From MGBC120314 sp051877855 (GTDB taxonomy: Bacteria > Bacillota > Clostridia > Lachnospirales > Lachnospiraceae): a stretch of 64,000 bases of DNA. The first letter of the stretch is position 1; every line of letters begins with the position of its first letter. Positions 17,748 through 26,367 of the stretch are shown piece after piece. The DNA is taken from positions 122,981 to 186,980 of the forward strand of contig JBJEJH010000061.1 in NCBI GenBank assembly GCA_051877855.1. The letters are read 5' to 3'. The position numbers and the translations under genes were made by a program. The notes beneath the pieces were generated by a model. The model did no database searches. It was not told the DNA's origin and saw only the letters and a program-made list of their open reading frames with translations.

Positions 17748-18342
17748 GATGTTCCTCAAAGAATCCCTTCTCATACAGAGCCTTTTCCACGGCGCCACAA
17801 ATTGCATGAATCAACAGAATGTGCATTTCCTGGATTCTCGGTGTGTTATCCGAAGGAACATTCAGACAGTATTCACTACATTCCCGAAGTTTTCCCCCTT
17901 TACCGCCGGTTAAGCTCACGGTAACAAGTCCCTGTTTTTTCGCCTGCTCACAGGCCTTGACCACGTTTGCAGAATTACCGCTGGTGGAGATTCCGATAAA
18001 CAGATCTCCCTTATTTCCCAGGGCGATCACCTGCTTAGAGAATACACTTTCGTAGTCATAATCATTTCCCAATGCGGTCATAACTGCGGTGTTGGCATTT
18101 AAGGAAATTGCCGGGATACCGGCTCTTTCAATCTTATATCTTCCAACAAGTTCCCCCGTCATATGCTGGGCGTCGGAAGCGCTTCCGCCATTGCCGCAGA
18201 CCAGCACTTTTCCACCGTTCTCATATACTTTCACACACTGTGAAGCAACTTTCTCCACCACTTGAAGCAGTTCTTCATCCATCAGCAGCTTTTGTTTTGC
18301 CTCAATGGATTCCTGCAGATTTTCTCGAATATAATTTAACAT
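17740..18342 (-). CDS. gmhA: Sedoheptulose-7-phosphate isomerase
   Basis: A SIS-domain isomerase of 200 residues that converts sedoheptulose 7-phosphate to D-glycero-D-manno-heptopyranose 7-phosphate, the first step of ADP-heptose synthesis. Visible motifs are VCGNGGSASDAQHMTGELVGRY (Ser residues for the phosphate, His/Glu of the active site), GISTSGNSANV and the C-terminal EMHILLIHAICGAVE with the zinc-binding His residues. It is the first gene of the heptose operon, 60 bases downstream of the CotS-like gene. Its substrate comes from the transketolase reaction; tkt is at 49215-51203. Confidence 0.94.
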   Translation of the reverse strand: MLNYIRENLQESIEAKQKLLMDEELLQVVEKVASQCVKVYENGGKVLVCGNGGSASDAQHMTGELVGRYKIERAGIPAISLNANTAVMTALGNDYDYESVFSKQVIALGNKGDLFIGISTSGNSANVVKACEQAKKQGLVTVSLTGGKGGKLRECSEYCLNVPSDNTPRIQEMHILLIHAICGAVEKALYEKGFFEEHHE

Positions 18343-18402
18343 AAAAATAGCTCCACTCCACCTAATGACTATAATTATGACTATTATATCCTATTTCCCT
18401 AA

Positions 18403-19446
18403 TTATTTCAAGGATTCTACAAATCTTCGCCTTGCTTCATTCTGAGCCAACACGACTTTAAGTTTTTCCATATCTTTTTCCGGAAGCCAGGACTTCGAAG
18501 CATTGTAATAATGGTTCATTACTTTAAAGTATTTCTCCGGAAAAGAAAACAGACATCGAAGTACCCGCAGATCCTCCTGTGTGATTCTTTTTTCCTGATC
18601 ATATACGTCCATCATTCGATATGCCAGTTTAATATCCCATTGATATTTCTCCAGTATCTTCCTCATAAAATCATACAGATCCACAATGGAAACATTGATG
18701 GCTGTTCGTTCAAAATTTACCACCGCTTCATATCCTTTTCCAATCAAAATATTATGATGACTGCAGGAACCGTGTACCAGCTGATTTTGTTCCACCGCCC
18801 TGTCATAGATGTCTTTGTATCGAAAAATAGTTATATTTTCAAGGGCACCTTCTCCCTCATGAAGGTATTCTGCAAGATGCTCACAGGCCATTCGCTCGAA
18901 ATTGGTCTTTCTTTTTTTCTTTCGTAAATAGTTGCGTATGGAACACATTTCCTTCATTTTACGTTGATATTTCTTTTCCAGACTTTCCGCCGTTGGTATA
19001 TGAATAGAGTGTTTTTTCGATTCTTCCTCCGCTTCTTCCCCGAAAGTTTCCTCTCCTTCGCCCCTTGTAAAGTTAACATTCTCCGGAGAAATACGTATCA
19101 ACCCTAAATAGTTATGCATCATGGCAATAGCTTTGCATGCACATAAAACGTCATTATAATTCTTTACGTCGCATTCCCCTGCATCAAACCATTCCTTAAG
19201 ATAATAGTGCTTTCGTTCCCCATCCTCCGCAATTATTTTCCCCTCCGCGGTACGACAGAAAACGTCCACATTGTTGTATCCCTTTTCTTTCAGTTCCCTT
19301 GTTACATAGTCCTCCTTGGCATATTTTTCCTCACCAAGGATGGTCTCACGCAGCAGTTTAATCCCCTGATCCGTCTCACAAATATAAGCACCCCGTCCTC
19401 TCACAGTGCGATACACGGACATTCCATATTGTTCAAATACACTCAC
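18403..19446 (-). CDS. CotS-like protein with altered kinase-fold active site
   Basis: 347 residues with the layout of CotS/aminoglycoside-phosphotransferase-fold proteins. There is an N-terminal lobe with YICETDQGIKLLRE, YYLKEWFDAGEC in the hinge region, and a helical C-lobe. The catalytic loop reads LVHGSCSHHNILI where active phosphotransferases have HGD, and the metal loop reads VVNFERT where DFD or DFE is usual. Both catalytic aspartates are therefore replaced, which suggests a non-catalytic role or a shifted mechanism. A charged insert (EGEETFGEEAEEESKKHS) lies at about residues 130-150. Translation starts at GTG with GGAGG upstream, immediately after a hairpin. CotS-type proteins are linked to spore coats; here the gene sits just before gmhA. 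Confidence 0.72.
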   Translation of the reverse strand: MSVFEQYGMSVYRTVRGRGAYICETDQGIKLLRETILGEEKYAKEDYVTRELKEKGYNNVDVFCRTAEGKIIAEDGERKHYYLKEWFDAGECDVKNYNDVLCACKAIAMMHNYLGLIRISPENVNFTRGEGEETFGEEAEEESKKHSIHIPTAESLEKKYQRKMKEMCSIRNYLRKKKRKTNFERMACEHLAEYLHEGEGALENITIFRYKDIYDRAVEQNQLVHGSCSHHNILIGKGYEAVVNFERTAINVSIVDLYDFMRKILEKYQWDIKLAYRMMDVYDQEKRITQEDLRVLRCLFSFPEKYFKVMNHYYNASKSWLPEKDMEKLKVVLAQNEARRRFVESLK

Positions 19447-19462
19447 TTTTATTTCCTCCGAA

Positions 19463-19535
19463 AAAAAATCCCATCAACCATATTGAAAGAGTCTATCTAA
19501 TATTATGAATAGGCTCATCAAAATATGTTGATGGG
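19463..19535 (-). terminator. Hairpin and U-run between cca and the CotS-like gene
   Basis: On the minus strand CCCATCAAC (19527-19535) pairs with GTTGATGGG (19470-19478); inner pairing (ATATT, and GAGCCTAT with ATAGACTC) extends it. It is followed by ATTTTTTTT. The run of T ends directly at the GGAGG of the next gene, so the element either terminates cca transcription or attenuates the CotS-like gene. Confidence 0.75.
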
Positions 19536-19574
19536 TTTTGTTATTCTCTTCGGAATTATTTTTCGTATATAAAA

Positions 19575-20861
19575 TTACTTATTGTCGTCTGCGATCTTGC
19601 CTTCCACCAATGCCAACAGCACCTGCCGGTCATTTTCAATAGGCTTTTCGATGACTACATGAAGCAAGAGTTCAAGCATCCTGCCAATCTCTTCTCCCGG
19701 CTTCATTCCAAGTTCAATCAAGTCCTTTCCGTTGACAGCAAGATCCTTTAACTGAACACAGTCCCCCCGGGCCACGATCTCATTATACATTTTGTAAATG
19801 GTCTCAATCTGGGTCAAATTTCTCCCCATCGGGATAAAGAGTACTTCTTCCTTGGTTTTATAAATATTTCTCTTAAAATTGCGCAACATCGGAATAAACT
19901 CAACACCCAGATCGTGCATGGCCAATCGGACATCGGTCTCATTTGCTTTAATCGGCACATTCTCATAGTGAATTAATTTCACAACCGTTTCAACGGTGCG
20001 GTTATCCAACTTCAGAGCCTTCAATGTCTCCAAAGCCCCTTCTTCCCCTGCATAATACAAAAGTGCGGCATAACGCATGACCGGAGTCTTCTCAGCATTC
20101 TTTAACATCTTGAGAACAATGGGTTTCTTCGGGGACTTCATAATCTTGTCCACATGGGGCAGAATATACTCCATCAGACGGCATTCGGTATAGTTTTCCA
20201 CATATTCCGGACGATCCGACATCAAGGTCTTAATCAGTTCCACCTGAACCCGCTCCATACTGACCTTTTTAATGGTAGGCGCTAACTTTCGGATGGCTTC
20301 CATGGTCTCACGATAGATCGTAAATCCTAACTGGGCAGAAAAACGAACTGCCCGCATCATGCGAAGCGCATCCTCCGAAAAACGTTCTTCAGCATTGCCT
20401 ACGCACCGGATCATACATTTGCGGATATCACCAATTCCACCAAACTCATCCCGCAATCCATCCTTCTCATTGTATGCCATTGCGTTAATTGTAAAATCTC
20501 TACGCTTAAGATCTTCTACAAGGCTTTCTGAAAACTCTACATTCTTAGGATGACGTCCATCCTCATATTCTCCATCGATACGATAAGTCGTTACTTCATA
20601 GCCCGTCTTACCAATCATGACCGTCACTGTACCGTGCTTAATTCCTGTATCCACCGTCCTTGGAAACAATTCCTTGACCTGCTCGGGAAGTGCATTGGCA
20701 GTGATATCCCAATCACTGGGATGGCGGCCTAAGATACTATCCCGCACGCATCCTCCCACTGCATAGGCTTCATAGCCCTGTTGTGTCAGGGTGTTAATGA
20801 TATTCGCAACATCCTTCGGTAATTCAATTCTTAACTTACCCGGTTTAATCACTACATCCAC
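19575..20861 (-). CDS. cca: CCA tRNA nucleotidyltransferase
   Basis: A class II nucleotidyltransferase of about 428 residues that adds or repairs the 3' CCA of tRNA. Visible are AVGGCVRDSILGRHPSDWDIT (the GGxVRD motif and the metal-binding DxD), the flexible TYRIDGEY, RRDFTINAMAYN, and the RNA-binding EDALRMMRAVRFSAQLGF in the neck domain. The C-terminal helical region has an HD-like fold. The GTG at 20861 has weak spacing to GGCAGG; a GTG at 20852, with AGGGTGG upstream, is an alternative and would remove three residues. It follows proS by 62 bases. Confidence 0.93.
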   Translation of the reverse strand: MDVVIKPGKLRIELPKDVANIINTLTQQGYEAYAVGGCVRDSILGRHPSDWDITANALPEQVKELFPRTVDTGIKHGTVTVMIGKTGYEVTTYRIDGEYEDGRHPKNVEFSESLVEDLKRRDFTINAMAYNEKDGLRDEFGGIGDIRKCMIRCVGNAEERFSEDALRMMRAVRFSAQLGFTIYRETMEAIRKLAPTIKKVSMERVQVELIKTLMSDRPEYVENYTECRLMEYILPHVDKIMKSPKKPIVLKMLKNAEKTPVMRYAALLYYAGEEGALETLKALKLDNRTVETVVKLIHYENVPIKANETDVRLAMHDLGVEFIPMLRNFKRNIYKTKEEVLFIPMGRNLTQIETIYKMYNEIVARGDCVQLKDLAVNGKDLIELGMKPGEEIGRMLELLLHVVIEKPIENDRQVLLALVEGKIADDNK

Positions 20862-20923
20862 CCTGCCTTACTATTTATTTCTATATATTCTGACTCAAAA
20901 ACAGAATTTCATTCCGTTTTGTA

Positions 20924-22357
20924 TTAATATGCCTTGCCCCAGTAAACCATGGTCTTGGCAGGCTTGCCACAACATACACATACATCTGAAAGATTTTCCT
21001 GCTCAAATGGCATACATCGTGAAGTTGCTGTGGTATCTTCCTTGATCTTTATTTCACAAGCCTCATCGCCACACCACATTGCCTTTACAAAGCCAGGCTT
21101 ATTGGCAATGGCATCCTTGAATTCATCATAATTTGTTGCAACACTTGTATGTTCTTCTCGATGCTTTCTTGCGCGCTCTAACATCTCAACCTGCATAGCA
21201 TCCAGCACATCTCCAACCTTTACAGCAACCTCATCCAGTGAAACAACAATCTTCTCATTGTTATCTCTGCGAACGATAACACACTGGTTTGCCTCGATAT
21301 CCTTAGGACCAATCTCGATTCTTACCGGAATACCGCGCATCTCCTGCTCAGAGAACTTCCATCCGGGGCTCTTGTCCGAATCATCCACCTTCACGCGGAA
21401 ATTCGACAGAACTCCCTTTAACCAGGCTGCCTTCTCCAATACGCCTTCCTTCTTCTGCATAATCGGAACAATCATGACCTGTGTCGGTGCAATCTTAGGC
21501 GGAAGCACTAATCCGCGGTCATCACCATGAACCATGATCATAGCGCCGATTACTCGGGTGGTCATTCCCCATGAAGTCTGATGAACGTACTTTAACTTGT
21601 TATCTTTATCGGTATACTTAATATCAAAAGCCTGGGCAAATCCATCACCAAAGTTATGGCTTGTTCCGGACTGCAATGCCTTACCGTCATGCATCAATGC
21701 CTCAACGGTATAGGTGGCAACTGCTCCTGCAAATTTCTCCTTGTCCGTCTTTCTACCCTTAACCACCGGAATCGCAAGTGTATTCTCCAGAAAATCTGCA
21801 TAAACATTCAACATCTGAATTGTTCTCTCTTCGGCCTCTTCCTCCGTAGCATGTGCAGTATGTCCTTCCTGCCACAAGAACTCTCTTGACCGAAGGAACG
21901 GTCTTGTTTCCTTCTCCCAACGAACAACGGAACACCACTGGTTGGAAAGCTTTGGAAGATCACGGTAGGATTCAATACAGTTCGCATAGTAGTCGCAGAA
22001 CAAGGTCTCGGATGTAGGTCTTACACAGAAGCGTTCCGAAAGCTGTTCCAGTCCTCCCATGGTAACCCAGGCTACTTCCGGTGCAAATCCTTCCACATGA
22101 TCCTTCTCCTTCTGAAGAAGACTTTCCGGAATAAACATCGGCATATAAACATTCTCAACACCGGTTTCTTTAAATCTTGCATCCAGCTCTTTCTGGATAT
22201 TTTCCCAGATCGCGTATCCTGCCGGTTTGATAATCATACATCCCTTTACGCTGGAATAATCCATTAATTCTGCCTTCTTAACTACATCTGTATACCATTG
22301 CGCAAAATCCACATCCATGGATGTAATCTGCTCAACAAATTTCTTATCGCCTGCCAT
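20924..22357 (-). CDS. proS: Prolyl-tRNA synthetase, short (archaeal/eukaryote-like) type
   Basis: A class II aminoacyl-tRNA synthetase of 477 residues. Motif 2 is FLRSREFLWQEGHTAHAT, the activation region has VRPTSETLFCDYY, and motif 3 has TTRVIGAMIMVHGDDRGLVLPP. The anticodon domain follows, then a C-terminal zinc-type domain with MWCGDEACE and VCVCCGKPAKTMVYWGKAY. It lacks the large editing insertion of the bacterial ProRS type, which fits the short form often found in Clostridia. It starts at ATG with GGAG upstream, 19 bases after cheY. Confidence 0.95.
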   Translation of the reverse strand: MAGDKKFVEQITSMDVDFAQWYTDVVKKAELMDYSSVKGCMIIKPAGYAIWENIQKELDARFKETGVENVYMPMFIPESLLQKEKDHVEGFAPEVAWVTMGGLEQLSERFCVRPTSETLFCDYYANCIESYRDLPKLSNQWCSVVRWEKETRPFLRSREFLWQEGHTAHATEEEAEERTIQMLNVYADFLENTLAIPVVKGRKTDKEKFAGAVATYTVEALMHDGKALQSGTSHNFGDGFAQAFDIKYTDKDNKLKYVHQTSWGMTTRVIGAMIMVHGDDRGLVLPPKIAPTQVMIVPIMQKKEGVLEKAAWLKGVLSNFRVKVDDSDKSPGWKFSEQEMRGIPVRIEIGPKDIEANQCVIVRRDNNEKIVVSLDEVAVKVGDVLDAMQVEMLERARKHREEHTSVATNYDEFKDAIANKPGFVKAMWCGDEACEIKIKEDTTATSRCMPFEQENLSDVCVCCGKPAKTMVYWGKAY

Positions 22358-22376
22358 TTTAACAATAGTCTCCTCT

Positions 22377-22736
22377 CTACTTTGTCACCTTATTAATCGC
22401 ACTTACCAAATCCTGCGGATCAAAAGGCTTCGTGATGAACTCATCCGCTCCAAGTTTAATCGCCTGAATCATCTTATCCTTCTGTCCAAGGGCAGTAATC
22501 ATAATAATCTTGACATTCTCATCCGCCTTTTTCATCAGCTGCAATGCCTCAATACCGTCCATAACCGGCATGGTAATATCCATGGTAACAACATCCGGGT
22601 TCGTTTCTTTATATCGAAGATATCCCTGTTCACCATCTTCCGCTTCTGCAATAACAATATGTCCCGCTTCCTCAATCGCCTTGCGAACCATCTTTCTTGA
22701 TGTCTTCGAATCATCTACAATCAATACTCTCGCCAT
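22377..22736 (-). CDS. CheY-like single-domain response regulator
   Basis: A 119-residue receiver domain: the acidic pair in VLIVDDSKTSR, the phospho-acceptor in VVTMDITMPVMDGIEAL (Asp at about residue 53), IIMITALGQ with the conserved Thr-type position, and the Lys in EFITKPFDP. There is no output domain, so it acts by protein contact, as CheY does at the flagellar motor or another target. The frame is open to 22793, but the ATG at 22736 (MARVLIVDD) has GGAGG nine bases upstream and is the right start. It follows the CheX-like gene by 19 bases, a natural partner. Confidence 0.93.
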   Translation of the reverse strand: MARVLIVDDSKTSRKMVRKAIEEAGHIVIAEAEDGEQGYLRYKETNPDVVTMDITMPVMDGIEALQLMKKADENVKIIMITALGQKDKMIQAIKLGADEFITKPFDPQDLVSAINKVTK

Positions 22737-22755
22737 TCTCTTTATCCTCCAAAAT

Positions 22756-23613
22756 TTAACGTGATACCCAAAAATACATCTTTGCATTGCCAAATACGAT
22801 CGGAACCCGACAGGTAACTTTACCTCTTAGTTCTCCACCAATGGCTTGATATTTCGGCGGTTTCAATTCCATCAAACCGCTAACCTCAGATGTGTATATT
22901 CCATTAATACAATTCAGGAACTCTCCTGCCGCATCTAATGCATCTTCGTCCAGACTTTCAAAATCTTCCATGGCATAAACCCCCGCCATATAAAGCATTC
23001 CTCCGGTATCTTCCGAGACCGCCGTGGTAACGCTTACGCTGCCCTCAATACATTGGGACACCATGAAATTAGCAGTGTTCTTTTCTACAACCTCAACACT
23101 ATCTATGTAGATATATCGGTCAATACACCGCTGCATCATTCGCACTGCAATCTGGATAATGTCCGTAAATTCCGCAACTTCCCTCGGAACATATAACGCC
23201 ACGATCCGGTCAACATTATCCTCTTTAAAAGCTCTGATATCAGAAACTCCAAAGTCTTTTTCCCGACAGAACTGTTCGAGTACCTCGTTAATCTGTCCGA
23301 TACGAAGCACACCCTCATCAATCAAACATTGGACAAACACCAAGAAAGAATTGGGTTGAAATCTTACAATCCGATCCAGCTGTTCCTGTGTCAGATAACC
23401 ATTTTTCACCGCAATTTCACCGAAACGCATATCACAAGTACTTTGAATCTGGTTGATCTTTTCTGCCTGTTCCTGTGTCATATAACCTTCCGACACCGCA
23501 ATCAAACCCAATTTTACTCGGACCTTGTCTAATCTTTGTATAACCTCTTCGAACTTTTCCCTCGTCAGCATGTCCTTTGACATCATGTAATTTCCTAATA
23601 CATACTCTACCAT
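22756..23613 (-). CDS. CheX/CheC-like protein with N-terminal helical region
   Basis: 285 residues. The N-terminal half contains two helical repeats of the kind found at the start of type II secretion/MshE-like proteins (LIAVSEGYMTQEQAEKI and EIAVKNGYLTQEQLDRI). The C-terminal half has a CheX/CheC-like fold with DALDAAGEFLNCINGIYTSE, which matches the E...N catalytic pattern of CheC/CheX phosphatases, and GELRGKVTCRVPIVFG. It is likely to dephosphorylate or bind the CheY-like protein encoded just downstream. Both belong to a probable operon with proS and cca. Function is inferred from fold pattern and context. Confidence 0.7.
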   Translation of the reverse strand: MVEYVLGNYMMSKDMLTREKFEEVIQRLDKVRVKLGLIAVSEGYMTQEQAEKINQIQSTCDMRFGEIAVKNGYLTQEQLDRIVRFQPNSFLVFVQCLIDEGVLRIGQINEVLEQFCREKDFGVSDIRAFKEDNVDRIVALYVPREVAEFTDIIQIAVRMMQRCIDRYIYIDSVEVVEKNTANFMVSQCIEGSVSVTTAVSEDTGGMLYMAGVYAMEDFESLDEDALDAAGEFLNCINGIYTSEVSGLMELKPPKYQAIGGELRGKVTCRVPIVFGNAKMYFWVSR

Positions 23614-23708
23614 GTCAGAACATCCTTTCCTAAGAATTTACATATCTATATAATAACCTTTTTGACCTTCATTGACAAGCAAAATGTGTACCAAATCAAC
23701 CAAATCCC

Positions 23709-24764
23709 CTAAATCACCTTTTCCACATACTTCATAATTTCACAGATCATGATATACGCTGCCGGTCCAAGCAGGAACCCAAGAATTCCAAAGAGCACAA
23801 TACCAAGATACATCATCATCAACATAATCAGCGGATGAATCCCCATTTTCCCACCCATCATCTTCGGTTCTAATATTTCCCTCACAATATAACAAATGCA
23901 GTACGCCGTAAAAAGCACTGCTGCCTTGTAGAAATTTTTCCCCAAAACATAGATTAGCGTCCAGGGAATAAGGACGGTACCCGTTCCAAAAAGAGGTAAT
24001 GCATCCAGAAGTCCTATGATAATCCCAATCATTACCGGATAACCATTTCCAATCAGAAACAATGCAAGGATACATATCACCGCTGTAATACAGATAATCA
24101 CCAATTGCGTCCGAAGATAAGCCGCTCCAAAATGCGCCAGCCGGCCAAAAAGAATATGAAACCATTTGGCATAACGTCCCCTGGTCACCCATTCCTCCAA
24201 AAAATCCATGTCCTTCATCAGAAAAAATACTGACGTCAGTGCAATCAAAAAACTTCCGCCAACAACAAAAATACTCTCCAACATCCCCGCCGAACGCACC
24301 ACCAGAGAGGGAAGAAGATTCCCCGTCAGTCCCTCAACCATATTGGTCACATTATTCTCCAACAAAGAATACATTTTCCCATCCCGTAGTCCCAGGAATT
24401 CATCCACTTGGCAGCACCACCCGCAGACACAGTTCATTGTATACTCGCAATAGAAATCAAAATGAACCATAAATTTCTTAAATTCCGCAACAAACTGCCC
24501 ACCCACATAAGTAAGTGCAAGAATAATTACCGTCATCACCAGCCCCAAAATAATCACTGTAGAAAGCGTAACGGGAAAATGAAACCGACGGCAAAGGAAC
24601 CGAACCGGTTTTCGTATCACCAAAGTAATCGCCAGCCCAATTAAAATAGGCATTACAAAGCTAAGCGCATATCTCATAAACAGATACACGCCCCCTGTAA
24701 CGCCCACACATATTGCTGCCAATATTAAACTTTTTCGGTCTACATCATTAATTCCAGAAAACAT
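23709..24764 (-). CDS. AI-2E/YtvI family membrane permease
   Basis: 351 residues with about seven to eight membrane helices and a large soluble loop, the layout of the UPF0118/AI-2E transporter family. Characteristic are the C-terminal GIIIGLLDALPLFGTGTVLIPW, EPKMMGGKMGIHPLIMLMMMYLG and GFLLGPAAYI. The spacing and length match the sporulation membrane protein YtvI of Firmicutes. The substrate is unknown. It ends about 95 bases upstream of the CheX-like gene and starts 17 bases after the pseudouridine synthase gene. Confidence 0.85.
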   Translation of the reverse strand: MFSGINDVDRKSLILAAICVGVTGGVYLFMRYALSFVMPILIGLAITLVIRKPVRFLCRRFHFPVTLSTVIILGLVMTVIILALTYVGGQFVAEFKKFMVHFDFYCEYTMNCVCGWCCQVDEFLGLRDGKMYSLLENNVTNMVEGLTGNLLPSLVVRSAGMLESIFVVGGSFLIALTSVFFLMKDMDFLEEWVTRGRYAKWFHILFGRLAHFGAAYLRTQLVIICITAVICILALFLIGNGYPVMIGIIIGLLDALPLFGTGTVLIPWTLIYVLGKNFYKAAVLFTAYCICYIVREILEPKMMGGKMGIHPLIMLMMMYLGIVLFGILGFLLGPAAYIMICEIMKYVEKVI

Positions 24765-24781
24765 CCAATCTCACCCTAAGA

Positions 24782-25483
24782 TTAGATTGTCTCCAATTCC
24801 TCTGAAAAATATTCAAAGCCGGCACCGGATGGCTGTATAACGTAGTCTTTGCCCAGAACCTGTAAATGATAGGAACATAAGGCAATGGCTCTTTCCCTTG
24901 CTATGGACTTATTTCCTGTCACTTCCCCGTACTTTACATCCCCCAGGAGAGGAAGTCCCCTGCTTGAAAACTGCACCCGGATCTGATGGTGTCGTCCGGT
25001 GATAAGGTGCACCTTAACCAATGTCCGTCTTTGTTCTCCATCCGTTCCTTCTACAATCTTGGTTTTCAGAACCTCATATTCCAAAACTGCTTCCTTCGCA
25101 TCCTTTATGTCCTTTGGTACGACCTTCGAAGTATTACTCTTTGAATCCTTCAAAAGATAGTCCCGAAATTCCCCTTTCTTTTCCAAAGGTTCCCCCTGTA
25201 TCACCGCAAGATAATCTTTACATAGTTTTCCTGACGTTAATTCCTTCGTAAGTCTGGCAGCCCATTCTTTATTCTTCGCAAGCAAAACCAATCCGCTTAC
25301 CGGCCTGTCCAGACGATTGATCACATGAATCTGGGGACGCAGGCCTTTATTCTCCGGCTTTCCCGCAAGATATGTCATCACATGACTTACCACATCCACA
25401 TCAAAGGAACGGTCAGCCTGCACCAGCATCCCGGAAGGTTTATTGAAAATAATCATATAATCATCTTCGTATATGATTCCCAT
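24782..25483 (-). CDS. RluA-family pseudouridine synthase
   Basis: 233 residues with the RluA family motifs: IIFNKPSGMLVQ, VINRLDRPVSGLVLLAKN (the catalytic Asp of the HRLDxxTSG motif, here with Pro-Val in place of the usual Thr), and LITGRHHQIRVQFSSRGLPLLGDVKYG. It isomerises uridine to pseudouridine in rRNA or tRNA. There is no N-terminal S4 domain, so it is of the short type. The start is the ATG at 25483. It lies just downstream of the palindromic element at 25507-25631. The RNA target cannot be told from the sequence. Confidence 0.9.
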   Translation of the reverse strand: MGIIYEDDYMIIFNKPSGMLVQADRSFDVDVVSHVMTYLAGKPENKGLRPQIHVINRLDRPVSGLVLLAKNKEWAARLTKELTSGKLCKDYLAVIQGEPLEKKGEFRDYLLKDSKSNTSKVVPKDIKDAKEAVLEYEVLKTKIVEGTDGEQRRTLVKVHLITGRHHQIRVQFSSRGLPLLGDVKYGEVTGNKSIARERAIALCSYHLQVLGKDYVIQPSGAGFEYFSEELETI

Positions 25484-25506
25484 TTTTCTCTGTCCTCACA
25501 GTATAT

Positions 25507-25631
25507 GTTTGTGTATAATATTTCGAGGCACGTTTGCACTAAGAGCGAGCTCGTAGCGGTACATAAGGCGCCAAAGGACGGCGCCCAAGTACCGACGGCT
25601 CGCAATTGCCACGAAATGATTATACTCAAAC
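25507..25631. repeat. Palindromic intergenic element, copy 1
   Basis: A 125-bp element bounded by about 20-bp terminal inverted repeats (GTTTGTGTATAATATTTCG and, reversed, GTTTGAGTATAATCATTTCG). Internal arms include GGCAC..TTGCC and GGTAC..GTACC, and the GGCGCC hairpin lies at the centre. A second copy lies in opposite orientation at 28035-28158. It has no coding capacity. Size, terminal repeats and the second copy fit a MITE or another mobile palindromic repeat; no clear target-site duplication can be read. Confidence 0.8.
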
Positions 25632-25677
25632 ATTTAGTATCGCAAACTCCTAATTTCCCTTTAACATACTTTAACTC

Positions 25678-26367
25678 TTATACTTTAAATCGATACCCTA
25701 CACCCCAGATGGTTTCGATAAATTGTGGATTGGAGCTGTCATACTCGATTTTTTCACGCAGTTTATTAATGTGTACCGTTACGGTGGAAATATCTCCCAG
25801 GGATTCCATCCCCCACACCGCCGTAAATAGTTCCTTCTTGGTTATTGCCCGATTGGAATTATGCATAAAATACAACAGCATATCATATTCCCTTGCGGTC
25901 AGCTGCTTCTCCTCACCGTTAAGATATACCCGGCGCGCATCCTCATCCACCTTCAGTCCGCGAATCTCCGTGATCTTGTTCTTCACTGCATTACTGCCCA
26001 CAAGACGCTCATATCGCATCAGATGCGCTTTCACCCGGGCCACCAGTTCCCCCGGACTAAAGGGCTTGGTAATATAATCATCCGCACCGAATCCCAGACC
26101 TTCAATCTTATCGATATCTTCCTTCTTCGCCGATACAATCAGAATCGGTATGTCCTTCGCATTGCGAATCTGGCTGCATACATGCAGTCCATCCATTCCC
26201 GGAAGCATCAGATCCAATATGACCAGATCAAAATCTTCCTTCATCGCGCGTAACAACCCTGTATCTCCACGGTTTTCAATCACAGGTTCATGACCATTGA
26301 CCTCAAGATAATCCTTCTCCAACTCTGCAATAGCCTCTTCATCCTCAATAATCAGAATTCTACTCAT
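25678..26367 (-). CDS. OmpR/PhoB-family response regulator
   Basis: 229 residues: receiver domain with IIEDEEAIAE, phospho-acceptor Asp in LVILDLMLPGMDGLHVC at about residue 52, and DDYITKPFSPGELVARV. It is followed by a winged-helix DNA-binding domain with LTAREYDMLLYFMHN, SLGDISTVTVHINKLREKIE and FIETIWGVGYRFKV. It overlaps the histidine kinase gene by eight bases, so the two are coupled and the kinase comes first in the transcript. The regulated genes cannot be named; nearby candidates are its own operon and rluA. Confidence 0.94.
   Translation of the reverse strand: MSRILIIEDEEAIAELEKDYLEVNGHEPVIENRGDTGLLRAMKEDFDLVILDLMLPGMDGLHVCSQIRNAKDIPILIVSAKKEDIDKIEGLGFGADDYITKPFSPGELVARVKAHLMRYERLVGSNAVKNKITEIRGLKVDEDARRVYLNGEEKQLTAREYDMLLYFMHNSNRAITKKELFTAVWGMESLGDISTVTVHINKLREKIEYDSSNPQFIETIWGVGYRFKV

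Noticed and set aside
17748..17807. 20-residue extension of GmhB
   Set aside because: It lies inside gmhA; the ATG at 17747 has a well-placed GAGGAA and matches the usual protein length.
23740..24192. 150-residue frame within the YtvI-like gene
   Set aside because: It is a shifted reading of the permease gene, with no start signal and no recognisable domain.
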